The notes under the pieces were generated by a model. That model worked only from the letters and a program-made list of their open reading frames with translations. It was not told the origin of the DNA and did not search any database. From Alphaproteobacteria bacterium (GTDB lineage: Bacteria > Pseudomonadota > Alphaproteobacteria > UBA828): a stretch of 6,339 nucleotides of DNA. Positions within the stretch are counted from its first letter, which is position 1. Every line of letters begins with the position of its first letter. Of this stretch, positions 1-6,339 are shown piece by piece. The translations under genes were made by a program, and so were the position numbers. The DNA lies in NCBI GenBank assembly GCA_018668475.1, contig JABJCZ010000324.1, positions 1 to 6,339 of the forward strand. The letters are read 5' to 3'.

Positions 1-93
1 CCAGGGCCGAACCTCTATTGTGCGGTGATCGTCAAGCGCGTCGATGCCCGCACCCGTGCCAAAACTTCCATCAACGAACTGCTGCGGAGCTAA
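1..93 (+). CDS. dapD: DapD C-terminus: tetrahydrodipicolinate N-succinyltransferase (partial)
   Basis: Reading frame 1 is open from the window edge to a TAA at 91-93 and gives a 30-residue tail, starting [15 protein letters not shown] and ending SINELLRS. The pattern LYCAVIVK followed by KTSINELLR is the conserved C-terminus of DapD as I remember it from alphaproteobacteria. The enzyme is a cytoplasmic left-handed beta-helix transferase. It succinylates tetrahydrodipicolinate using succinyl-CoA, in the diaminopimelate/lysine pathway. Only the final tail is visible, so no catalytic residue can be checked. The assignment is strengthened by dapE starting 5 bp downstream on the same strand, since DapE acts later in the same branch. 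The rest of the gene lies left of the window. Confidence 0.85.
   Translation, partial: PGPNLYCAVIVKRVDARTRAKTSINELLRS
86..89 (+). promoter_or_regulatory. Ribosome binding site for dapE
   Basis: GGAG lies 9 nt upstream of the ATG at 99, inside the last codons of dapD. It supports the start at 99 over the in-frame ATG at 18. That upstream ATG would put 27 extra residues in an unrelated frame over the dapD coding sequence. The arrangement suggests translational coupling between dapD and dapE. Confidence 0.6.
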
Positions 94-98
94 AACCG

Positions 99-1268
99 AT
101 GTCCGGGCTTGAACAGCCGCTGGACCTCGCCCGGTCGCTCATCCGTTGCGAGAGCGTAACCCCGGCAGATGGTGGCGCCCTCGACACCTTGCAGGCAGCG
201 CTGGAGAGCCTCGGGTTCTCCTGCCGCAGGTTGCCGTTTTCCGAGCCCGGCACCGACGACGTAGATAACCTCTACGCGCGGCTCGGCACCAGCGCGCCCA
301 ACTTCTGCTTCGCCGGTCATACCGATGTCGTACCGGTCGGCGATGCCGACGCCTGGGAACACACACCCTTTGCCGCCGAAGTCGTGGACGGGCACCTTTA
401 TGGCCGGGGCGCGGCCGACATGAAGGGCGCGATTGCCGCCTTCGTTGCCGGCACCACACGCTATCTCGCAACTCATGACCAAAAGGTACCGGGCTCCATT
501 AGCTTGCTGATTACAGGCGATGAGGAAGGCCCGTCGATTAATGGAACGCGCAAGGTACTGGAGTGGATGACCAAAGAGGGCGAGACACTGGATGCCTGTC
601 TGGTTGGCGAACCGACCAATCCGGATGCACTGGGCGACATGGTCAAGATTGGCCGGCGCGGCAGCCTGAATGCGCGCCTCACAGTTACCGGCACACAGGG
701 TCATGTGGCGTATCCACACCTTGCCGACAACCCGGTGCCCGGCCTCATCGCCATGGTTCACAAGTTGACGACGGCCCGACTCGACGATGGCACCGATCAT
801 TTTCAACCATCTAACATCGAGGTGACCAGCATTGACGTCGGCAATCCGGCAACCAACGTCATTCCTGCTCAGGCACAGGCGATGTTCAACATTCGCTTCA
901 ACGATCTGCACACATCGTCAGGCCTTGATACTTGGCTGCGGGCCGAGTTCGATGCCGTCGGAGGCGACTATGATCTCGCCATCCATATTACCGGTGAAGC
1001 ATTCCTGACGCCGCCCGGCCCTTTCAGTCGCATGATCGTAGCAGCGGTCGAAGACGCGACCGGTCGCACGCCCGAACTCTCGACGACCGGCGGGACGTCC
1101 GATGCACGCTTTATCAAAGACTATTGCCCTGTAGCCGAGTTTGGTCTGGCCGGCAAAACGATGCACAAAGTAGACGAGGGCGTGCCTATAGCTGACCTTG
1201 ACGCGCTGGCAGAAATTTATCGCGGTGTACTTGAGCGCTACTTCTCAGCCTCTGACGGCGGCGCCTGA
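99..1268 (+). CDS. dapE: Succinyl-diaminopimelate desuccinylase DapE
   Basis: A complete 389-residue M20-family metallohydrolase, close to the usual 375-390 residue length. It hydrolyses N-succinyl-L,L-diaminopimelate to L,L-diaminopimelate and succinate in the cytoplasm, feeding lysine and peptidoglycan synthesis. By family knowledge the dinuclear zinc ligands would be H74 (in GHTDVVP), D107 (in GRGAADMKG), E143 (in GDEEGP), E171 (in GEPT) and H356 (in KTMHKVDE). D76 and E142 would be the catalytic acid/base residues; all are present. The catalytic domain is interrupted by a dimerisation/lid domain at roughly residues 180-295, which includes the GRRGSLN and [10 protein letters not shown] segments. 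The [11 protein letters not shown] segment (about 328-338) is the conserved DapE substrate region. The start at 99 is chosen for its ribosome binding site, its 5-bp spacing from dapD, and because homologues begin near this point. The last 31 bp overlap the 3' end of the convergent flagellin-like gene. Confidence 0.96.
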   Translation: MSGLEQPLDLARSLIRCESVTPADGGALDTLQAALESLGFSCRRLPFSEPGTDDVDNLYARLGTSAPNFCFAGHTDVVPVGDADAWEHTPFAAEVVDGHLYGRGAADMKGAIAAFVAGTTRYLATHDQKVPGSISLLITGDEEGPSINGTRKVLEWMTKEGETLDACLVGEPTNPDALGDMVKIGRRGSLNARLTVTGTQGHVAYPHLADNPVPGLIAMVHKLTTARLDDGTDHFQPSNIEVTSIDVGNPATNVIPAQAQAMFNIRFNDLHTSSGLDTWLRAEFDAVGGDYDLAIHITGEAFLTPPGPFSRMIVAAVEDATGRTPELSTTGGTSDARFIKDYCPVAEFGLAGKTMHKVDEGVPIADLDALAEIYRGVLERYFSASDGGA

Positions 1269-2632
1269 GGCTCGTCAATGTGCGGCGATAACGATGGAGC
1301 AGATGTGCCCGACTCTACTCCGGCATCATCGCTCGTCCCTGACGGTACCATGCTCGCCACCGGTTTGAGACCATTCAAGCCCTCCAGGTTGGCCAGACTG
1401 GTCACCTGCGCGCGGATCGATGAGACCTGATCGACCTTGTTGAGCAATGCTGTCGCGGCCTCCGCGACTACATCATGCAGAGCACCTTGCACCGCATCGG
1501 CAACGCTAGCCAGATCCGCCAGTGTTGCATTGGCTGATTGCAAGTTGGTGATTCCGGTCTCCAGGCCCGCCGCCGCCGTGCCAACACGCGTGATACCGTT
1601 GCCGACGTCCGTTCGCATCTGCGCCAACGCATCCTGTGCGCTTACCACATTGACGACGGCCCGCGCCGCGCCCGCCGCGCTCAGAATATTATCATGCTGT
1701 AGGGGTTGGGAGAGCGTAGCGACCCGAGCCCGCGCCACAGCAACTGCAATTTCATCACTGCGCGCTGCGGTGCTTGTGCCGATCCGCACGTTCAAATCCA
1801 GAGAGCTGGCACTGCCACTTACTTGAAATCTGTTGTTGGCCGTGATGTCGGTACTGGTCGAAAACTGATCATTGAGCTGTACGGAAAGTCCGAACTCACC
1901 AATGACGATATCGCTGGTCTCGCCGGTCGCCGGCGCCGCAGTGCCGACTTCGGATGTCGCGCTCAAGCCGGTGGTGAGATTTATAGCCGTAAAGAGTTTC
2001 GTTGCTGAACTGAAGCTGAGGGCAATGGTGTCGCCATCGGAGACATAATCATCACCTGCTCGTGAATCGAATGTCAGCGCCTGGATACCGTCACCGGTTT
2101 GAATGTTGCTGCCGATAGACGTCGCGACAAAGCTGTTGGCGCCATCAAGAACCGCCGCGCCGGACAATTCAGCAGCGCCGGCAATGGTGTCAATCGTGGC
2201 GCGCAGATCGACAAATTCCTGATTCAGTACGGCGCGTTGCACATTGGATAAGTCAGGGGCCGCCGCGTCGTCTGCCAGCTCGTCCATGCGCGTCAGCTTC
2301 TCTTCAACCAGCTTGAGTGCTGCATCCGCCGTCTGCAGCGTCGTGGATACTTTCGTGGCATCGCGGCCAGCTTGCTGCAAAACCTGAATTTCGCCGGCAC
2401 GTTTCGACTCGACCCGCGTCGTTACATAAGGGTCACCGGGCCCGGCCAGACGCGCACTCGTGACCGAAGGCCGAAACGCGGAGACCGTGGCAGCCGTTGA
2501 GGCGCTGACAATTGTAGCCGGTAACGATGTGGTCTGGCTGGCTGCATTGCCCGCAAACAGGGGCCGCGTGCTGGCGCTTTCGCGGCGCACGACAACGGGG
2601 GCAAGTTCAGCGGGCACGTTGTTGACAGCCAT
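1238..2632 (-). CDS. Atypical flagellin-like protein
   Basis: A 464-residue protein with no Cys or Trp, as is common in flagellins. Residues about 68-165 resemble the flagellin D1 N-terminal helices: [20 protein letters not shown], then MDELADDAA, then [20 protein letters not shown] and a GAAVLDG turn. These correspond to the family pattern of LQTAEGAL, RMRELAVQAA and FNGTKLLDG. Residues about 166-300 are a Thr/Ser/Gly-rich variable region. Residues about 315-385 ([20 protein letters not shown] onward, with [20 protein letters not shown]) resemble the returning C-terminal D1 helix. Residues 1-67 lack the usual SINTN and ALxA start of flagellin D0 and are instead rich in Ala, Ser, Thr and Val. 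About 40 residues at the C-terminus (425-464) are Ser/Pro/Glu-rich and probably disordered. It could be a secreted flagellin variant, a FlgL-like junction protein or a repurposed homologue; I cannot decide. The start is supported by a GAGGAG ribosome binding site. No other flagellar gene is in the window. Confidence 0.8.
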   Translation of the reverse strand: MAVNNVPAELAPVVVRRESASTRPLFAGNAASQTTSLPATIVSASTAATVSAFRPSVTSARLAGPGDPYVTTRVESKRAGEIQVLQQAGRDATKVSTTLQTADAALKLVEEKLTRMDELADDAAAPDLSNVQRAVLNQEFVDLRATIDTIAGAAELSGAAVLDGANSFVATSIGSNIQTGDGIQALTFDSRAGDDYVSDGDTIALSFSSATKLFTAINLTTGLSATSEVGTAAPATGETSDIVIGEFGLSVQLNDQFSTSTDITANNRFQVSGSASSLDLNVRIGTSTAARSDEIAVAVARARVATLSQPLQHDNILSAAGAARAVVNVVSAQDALAQMRTDVGNGITRVGTAAAGLETGITNLQSANATLADLASVADAVQGALHDVVAEAATALLNKVDQVSSIRAQVTSLANLEGLNGLKPVASMVPSGTSDDAGVESGTSAPSLSPHIDEPQAPPSEAEK

Positions 2633-2638
2633 CGCACA

Positions 2639-2644
2639 CTCCTC
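2639..2644 (-). promoter_or_regulatory. Strong ribosome binding site of the flagellin-like gene
   Basis: On the minus strand GAGGAG lies 6 nt before the ATG at 2632-2630. It is the clearest Shine-Dalgarno sequence in the window. It fixes the start of the flagellin-like protein, so the unusual N-terminus is unlikely to be a mis-called start. It also suggests efficient translation. Confidence 0.7.
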
Positions 2645-2727
2645 ACCGGCGACAATGGTCGGCCGGCATCAAAGGCGAAGGGAATTCGGCCTAGTTTGCC
2701 CAATTTGCGGTGAAATAGTTGCGTCCC

Positions 2728-2746
2728 GGTTAAGAGTCTTGGTTAA
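2728..2746 (-). promoter_or_regulatory. Paired TTAACC hexamers, possible CtrA-type sites
   Basis: On the minus strand TTAACC occurs twice, at 2746-2741 and 2733-2728, as a direct repeat with a 7-nt gap. The pair lies about 96 nt upstream of the flagellin-like start. CtrA, the response regulator that controls many flagellar and cell-cycle genes in alphaproteobacteria, binds paired TTAA half-sites with 7 nt between them; TTAACC-type half-sites also occur. Here 9 nt separate the TTAA cores, so this is not a canonical full site. The position and the flagellin-like target make regulation plausible. I found no convincing -35/-10, sigma-28 or sigma-54 promoter beside it. Confidence 0.3.
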
Positions 2747-2771
2747 CGAGGTTGCCTGGGAAACGACGACA

Positions 2772-4406
2772 TCAAGTCCTGACGACGCCACCTTCTGTCG
2801 CCCGAAGTTCGAGCGCGGCAGATAGAAGCGCGCGAGTGTAGTCCGTCTTCGGCTGCGTGAAGACATCGATAGCCGGCCCCTGCTCCACGACCAAGCCATC
2901 CTTGAGCACAACCACCTCGTGACTGATGGCGCGGATCACCCGCAAGTCATGACTGATAAACAGATAGGCGAGCCGGTGGCGGTCCTGCAAATCTCGCAGC
3001 AGCTCGATAATCTGCGCTTGCACCGACATATCCAATGCTGACGTCGGCTCATCCAGCACAATAAACCGCGGTTTCAACACCAGGGCGCGGGCAATGGCGA
3101 CGCGCTGCCGCTGCCCGCCGGAAAATTCATGCGGGTAGCGGTTCCGCATGTCGGGGTCGATCCCGACTTCCTCAAGCGCAGTGGTGATCAGCTCGACCCG
3201 CGCGGCGGCATTGCCACCGAGCCCATGCACCTTCAGTCCTTCCTCGATGATCTGTGCCACCGACATGCGCGGGCTGAGGGAGCTGAAGGGGTCCTGGAAA
3301 ACCACCTGCATACGCTGACGCAAGGGCCGCATGGCCTTGAAATCAAATTGCTCGATGGCCTGGCCCTCGAAGGCGATGGTGCCCTGGCTGCGCTCAAGTC
3401 GCAGCAATGCCAGCGCCAGAGTGGTTTTGCCGGAGCCGCTCTCACCGACCACGCCAACCGTCTGCCCCTCGCGCACGTTGATGGTCACGCCATCCACCGC
3501 CTTGATGTGGCCGACGGTGTGCCGCATCACACCGGCTTTGATGGGGAAATGCACTTTCAAGTCATCACAGCTCAGTACTGTTGGCGCACTCGCCTCAACA
3601 GGCAGCGGGTCCCCCTTGGGCTCGGCATTGAGCAAGGCCCGGGTATAAGGGTGCTGGGGCGCAGTGAATACGTCCTCTGAGGCGCCGGCCTCGACGATCT
3701 TGCCGTCTTTCATGACCGACACGCGGTTTGCCATATGGCGGACGATGTTGAGGTCATGGGTAATAAGCAACATGGCCATACCGAGCCGCGCCTGAAGGTC
3801 CTTCAGCAGTTTCAGGATTTGCGCCTGCACGGTGACATCGAGTGCGGTGGTCGGCTCATCGGCGATCAACAGGTCAGGGGTGCACGCCAGCGCCATAGCG
3901 ATCATCACGCGCTGGCGCTGACCACCCGATAGCTCGTGCGGATAGGCCTTAAGACGGTGCGCGGTCTCACCTAGCGCCACCATCTCCAGCAGCTCCTCCG
4001 CCCGTTTATAGGCTGCGGGCTTGCGCATCGCCTGGTGCAACATAAGTGGTTCCGCCACCTGCCGGCCGATGGAATGCAGCGGGTTGAGGGACGTCATTGG
4101 CTCCTGAAAAATCATCGCAATGCGGTTGCCGCGCACTGAGCGCAGCTGGCGCTTGGATGCACCAATCATCTCTTCGCCGTCCACCCGAATGCTACCGCTC
4201 GGGTGACTGGCGACGGGGTACGGCAGGAGTTGCAGTATGGAGAGCGCCGAGACCGATTTGCCGGAACCGCTCTCCCCCACGAGGGCAACGGTCTCACCTT
4301 TCTCAACAGAGAACGAAATACCTTGAACTGCTTTGGTCTCGCCGGCACTGCCGCTAAAACTCACAGCAAGGTCACTCACGTCAATCAATGGTGTCTGATC
4401 CGTCAT
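2772..4406 (-). CDS. yejF: Peptide ABC importer, dual ATP-binding protein YejF
   Basis: A complete 544-residue protein with two fused ABC ATPase domains, the architecture and approximate length of YejF. Domain 1 has Walker A GESGSGKS (44-51), Q-loop Q101, signature LSGGQ (159-163), Walker B ending in E184, and switch His H217. Domain 2 has GESGSGKT (321-328), Q371, FSGGQ (428-432), E453 and H486. All catalytic positions are intact in both halves, so both sites should hydrolyse ATP. After each domain comes an oligopeptide-transporter C-terminal motif (HPYTRALL near 252, DYTRALL near 522). The protein would sit on the cytoplasmic face and drive the YejB-YejE channel. It starts 6 bp after the yejE stop, with only a weak GGTGGG ribosome binding site, so coupled translation is likely. 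Individual OppD/OppF or DppD/DppF proteins carry a single domain, and GsiA is also a fused ATPase; the adjacent YejE and YejB favour YejF. Confidence 0.95.
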   Translation of the reverse strand: MTDQTPLIDVSDLAVSFSGSAGETKAVQGISFSVEKGETVALVGESGSGKSVSALSILQLLPYPVASHPSGSIRVDGEEMIGASKRQLRSVRGNRIAMIFQEPMTSLNPLHSIGRQVAEPLMLHQAMRKPAAYKRAEELLEMVALGETAHRLKAYPHELSGGQRQRVMIAMALACTPDLLIADEPTTALDVTVQAQILKLLKDLQARLGMAMLLITHDLNIVRHMANRVSVMKDGKIVEAGASEDVFTAPQHPYTRALLNAEPKGDPLPVEASAPTVLSCDDLKVHFPIKAGVMRHTVGHIKAVDGVTINVREGQTVGVVGESGSGKTTLALALLRLERSQGTIAFEGQAIEQFDFKAMRPLRQRMQVVFQDPFSSLSPRMSVAQIIEEGLKVHGLGGNAAARVELITTALEEVGIDPDMRNRYPHEFSGGQRQRVAIARALVLKPRFIVLDEPTSALDMSVQAQIIELLRDLQDRHRLAYLFISHDLRVIRAISHEVVVLKDGLVVEQGPAIDVFTQPKTDYTRALLSAALELRATEGGVVRT

Positions 4407-4412
4407 ATCGGC

Positions 4413-5474
4413 CTAGCCCACCAACTTGCGTGGATCAAAAGCATCGCGCACGCCTTCGCCGATAAAGATCAGTAGGCTCAGCATCAGGCCAATCACAAAA
4501 AACCCGGTAAAGCCGAGCCAGGGTGCCTGCATGTTGGATTTTCCCTGCTGCAACAACTCGCCCAGCGACGGCGAGCCCGCCGGTAACCCAAATCCCAGAA
4601 AATCAAGTGCGGTCAAGGTCGTGATCGAACCGTTGAGGATAAACGGCAGAAAGGTCAGCGCCGAGACCATGGCATTGGGCAGAGCATGACGAACAATAAT
4701 GGTGGGCTCGCCCACGCCGAGCGCCCGCGCCGCACGGATGTAATCAAAATTGCGCACGCGCAGAAATTCGGCCCGCACCACGCCAACCAGCGACATCCAT
4801 TGAAAAAGTAGCAACAGGCCGAGAATCATCCAGAAACTCGGCTCGATGATGGCCGCCAGAATGATAAACAAAAACAGCTGTGGGAGCCCAGACCAGATTT
4901 CGATAAACCGCTGAAACCCGAGATCAACCCAACCGCCGAAGAAGCCCTGCACTGCACCGGCGGCAATACCGATGATGGAGCTGAAGACTGTCAGTGTCAG
5001 TCCAAAAAGAACGGAAATGCGAAACCCGTAAATCGCTCTGGCGAGCACATCCCGGCCCTGATCATCCGTGCCGAGCCAGTTTTCTGCGCTGGGAGGCGCC
5101 GGCGCGGGCTGCGGCAAATCATAATTGATGGTGCGATAGCTGTAAGGAATAAGCGGCCAGAGAATCCAGCCATTCTCATTGATCAGATCGGCCACGAAGG
5201 GATCGCGATAATCGGCCTCAGTCTCAAACTCGCCACCAAATTCGGTTTCGGCATAAGTGGAGACAACCGGAAAATAGAGCCCGCCGTCGTAGCTGACGAC
5301 AATCGGCTTGTCGTTGGCGATGACCTCGGCAAACAAGCTGAACACGAACAGCGTGAGGAATATCCAGAAAGAAATGTAGGCGCGACGATTGGCCCGGAAG
5401 TTGCCGAGCCGGCGCCTGCTCATCGGCGACAGCGGTTTACGCCGAAACGGCCAGATCGGAATGCGCGCACCCAT
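4413..5474 (-). CDS. yejE: Peptide ABC importer permease YejE
   Basis: A 353-residue inner-membrane permease, near the roughly 340 residues of E. coli YejE. A basic N-terminus (RRKPLSPMSRRRLGNFRANR) precedes the first membrane helix at about 33-53. Next is a long periplasmic segment (about 54-150) containing the YejE-type stretches NDKPIVVSYDGGLYFPV, FETEADYRDPF and NWLGTDDQGRDVLARAIYG. Further helices cover about 153-176, 198-235, 268-290 and 322-340. The cytoplasmic EAA loop that contacts the ATPase lies at about 236-268, with RAARALGVGEPTIIVRHALP. The C-terminus EGVRDAFDPRK is typical of the DppC/OppC family. The ATG at 5474 is preferred over one 51 bp upstream at 5525, because a GAGG lies 9 nt before it and the gene then begins 4 bp after the yejB stop. 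The upstream start would overlap yejB by 47 bp. Confidence 0.94.
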   Translation of the reverse strand: MGARIPIWPFRRKPLSPMSRRRLGNFRANRRAYISFWIFLTLFVFSLFAEVIANDKPIVVSYDGGLYFPVVSTYAETEFGGEFETEADYRDPFVADLINENGWILWPLIPYSYRTINYDLPQPAPAPPSAENWLGTDDQGRDVLARAIYGFRISVLFGLTLTVFSSIIGIAAGAVQGFFGGWVDLGFQRFIEIWSGLPQLFLFIILAAIIEPSFWMILGLLLLFQWMSLVGVVRAEFLRVRNFDYIRAARALGVGEPTIIVRHALPNAMVSALTFLPFILNGSITTLTALDFLGFGLPAGSPSLGELLQQGKSNMQAPWLGFTGFFVIGLMLSLLIFIGEGVRDAFDPRKLVG

Positions 5475-5478
5475 CGCG

Positions 5479-6339
5479 TCAGACCTCGCGCCGCTCGAAA
5501 TCGATACGCGGATCAACCACAACATACATGATGTCGCCGATCAGATTGACAACGAGGCCGATCAGCGTGAATACGAACAATGTCCCGAAAATAAGCGGGT
5601 AATCCCGGCTGATCAGCGCCTCGAAGCCAAGCAAGCCAAGTCCGTCGAGAGAGAAAATGACTTCTATCAACAGTGCGCCGGTAAACAGAATGCCGATGAA
5701 AGCGCTCGGGAAACCCGAAATAATGATCAGCATGGCGTTGCGAAACACATGCCCATAGAGCACCCGTCGCTCGGTCAGCCCCTTGGCGCGGGCGGTGATT
5801 ACGTAGTGCTTGTTGATCTCTTCAAGAAACGAGTTTTTGGTGAGCATGGTGGTGGTCGCAAACCCGCCGATGGCAAGCGCCAGAATAGGCAGCACCAGAT
5901 GCCACAGGTAATCCAGAATCTTGCCGCCGATCGAGAGCTCATCAAAATTACCTGATACCAACCCGCGCAACGGAAACCAGTCGAGATAGCTGCCCCCCGC
6001 AAACAGGACAATCAACAGGATCGCGAACAAAAAGCTGGGGATGGCATAGCCACCGATAATGAGCCCGCTGGTCCAGACGTCGAACCGCGAGCCGTCGCGC
6101 ACTGCCTTTGATATGCCGAGTGGTATCGATATCAAGTAGGCGAGCAGCGTCGTCCATAGCCCGAGCGATATCGAAACCGGCAATTTATCGAGGACGAGCG
6201 AGATGACCGATTGGTCGCGGAAAAAACTGTCGCCAAAATCGAGCCGCAGATAATTGCCCATCATGGTGACAAAGCGTTCCCAGAGCGGCTTGTCGAAACC
6301 GTACTGCTCGCGCAGGAAGGCGATCTTGTCGGCGCTGAC
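5479..6339 (-). CDS. yejB: Peptide ABC importer permease YejB (5' end truncated by window)
   Basis: The frame is open to the right edge, giving 286 visible residues that begin [20 protein letters not shown]; an N-terminus of roughly 75-80 residues, including the first membrane helix, is probably missing compared with the roughly 364 residues of E. coli YejB. The ATG at 6264 is internal, since family-like sequence continues in frame before it. Visible family features are [12 protein letters not shown] (about 34-45), [10 protein letters not shown] (about 53-62), [20 protein letters not shown] (about 97-116) and [10 protein letters not shown]. The EAA loop is at about 172-202 ([20 protein letters not shown]), and the C-terminus is [11 protein letters not shown]. 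It belongs to the DppB/OppB permease family and would pair with YejE as the membrane channel. The stop lies 4 bp before the yejE start. yejA, the periplasmic peptide-binding protein, would normally be expected upstream, outside this window. Confidence 0.95.
   Translation of the reverse strand, partial: VSADKIAFLREQYGFDKPLWERFVTMMGNYLRLDFGDSFFRDQSVISLVLDKLPVSISLGLWTTLLAYLISIPLGISKAVRDGSRFDVWTSGLIIGGYAIPSFLFAILLIVLFAGGSYLDWFPLRGLVSGNFDELSIGGKILDYLWHLVLPILALAIGGFATTTMLTKNSFLEEINKHYVITARAKGLTERRVLYGHVFRNAMLIIISGFPSAFIGILFTGALLIEVIFSLDGLGLLGFEALISRDYPLIFGTLFVFTLIGLVVNLIGDIMYVVVDPRIDFERREV
5484..5487 (-). promoter_or_regulatory. Ribosome binding site deciding the yejE start
   Basis: GAGG on the minus strand lies 9 nt upstream of the ATG at 5474, within the last codons of yejB. 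It selects the shorter YejE start and implies that ribosomes ending yejB can re-initiate on yejE. Confidence 0.5.

Noticed and set aside
90..911. 273-residue open frame on the minus strand antisense to dapE
   Set aside because: It lies entirely opposite a well-supported dapE with intact active-site motifs. Its translation is Arg/Cys/Gly-rich with no recognisable domain, as expected from GC-rich antisense frames.
1247..1272. Inverted repeat AGCCTC / GAGGCT around the dapE stop, a possible terminator
   Set aside because: The stem is only 6 bp with a 14-nt loop and no following T-run on either strand. It also lies within coding sequence, so it does not support a terminator call.
2633..2727. Possible sigma-28 promoter (a GCCGAATT stretch on the minus strand) before the flagellin-like gene
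   Set aside because: The -10-like element resembles GCCGATAA, but the position where a TAAAGTTT -35 should be matches poorly. No sigma-54 GG-N10-GC core was found either.
2460..2825. 121-residue plus-strand open frame spanning the intergenic gap at 2633-2771
   Set aside because: It runs opposite the N-terminus of the flagellin-like gene and the C-terminus of yejF. No recognisable domain or Shine-Dalgarno sequence was seen, and the strand disagrees with all surrounding genes.
2669..2911. 80-residue minus-strand open frame extending from yejF into the intergenic gap
   Set aside because: Most of it is an alternative frame of the conserved yejF 3' end, and the Ser/Arg-rich product shows no motif.
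3129..3680. 183-residue open frame on the plus strand inside yejF
   Set aside because: It is antisense to conserved ATPase motifs of yejF. The His/Leu/Gly-rich product shows no family features or ribosome binding site support.
5389..5955. 188-residue open frame on the plus strand across the yejB/yejE junction
   Set aside because: It is antisense to two conserved permease genes. The hydrophilic Gln/Glu/Arg-rich product is the typical mirror of hydrophobic membrane-helix codons.
6262..6264. ATG as the start of yejB
   Set aside because: The frame continues upstream to the window edge for 25 codons with YejB-like sequence ([14 protein letters not shown]), so this Met is internal.

Overview
The window looks like chromosomal DNA of an alphaproteobacterium. 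The basis is the protein sequences: the DapD tail, DapE and YejB/E/F all read like versions I associate with Rhizobiales or Rhodospirillales. Base composition is moderately GC-rich and the genes are tightly packed. I could not run a search, so no genus is proposed.

Left part, plus strand (1-1268): the last 30 codons of dapD, then after 5 bp a complete dapE. These are consecutive steps of the succinylase branch of the diaminopimelate/lysine pathway, arranged as a compact operon.

Middle, minus strand (1238-2632): a 464-residue protein with the coiled-coil core of a flagellin. Its N-terminus does not match the usual flagellin start, and it carries a Pro/Ser-rich C-terminal tail. Its 3' end runs convergently into the last 31 bp of dapE. 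A 139-bp gap upstream (2633-2771) contains a strong ribosome binding site and two TTAACC hexamers that resemble half-sites of the cell-cycle and flagellar regulator CtrA, although their spacing is not canonical.

Right part, minus strand (2772-6339): three genes of a YejABEF-type peptide ABC importer, in transcription order yejB (5' end outside the window), yejE and yejF. They are separated by only 4 and 6 bp. YejB and YejE would form the inner-membrane channel and YejF is a two-domain ATPase. The periplasmic binding protein yejA would be expected beyond the right edge. In enterobacteria this transporter takes up microcin C and other peptides; in Brucella and Sinorhizobium it is linked to antimicrobial or host peptides.

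Most of the window is ordinary housekeeping and transport content. The divergent flagellin-like gene and its upstream region are the only parts I consider unusual. I saw no RNA genes, mobile elements, CRISPR arrays or obvious terminators.
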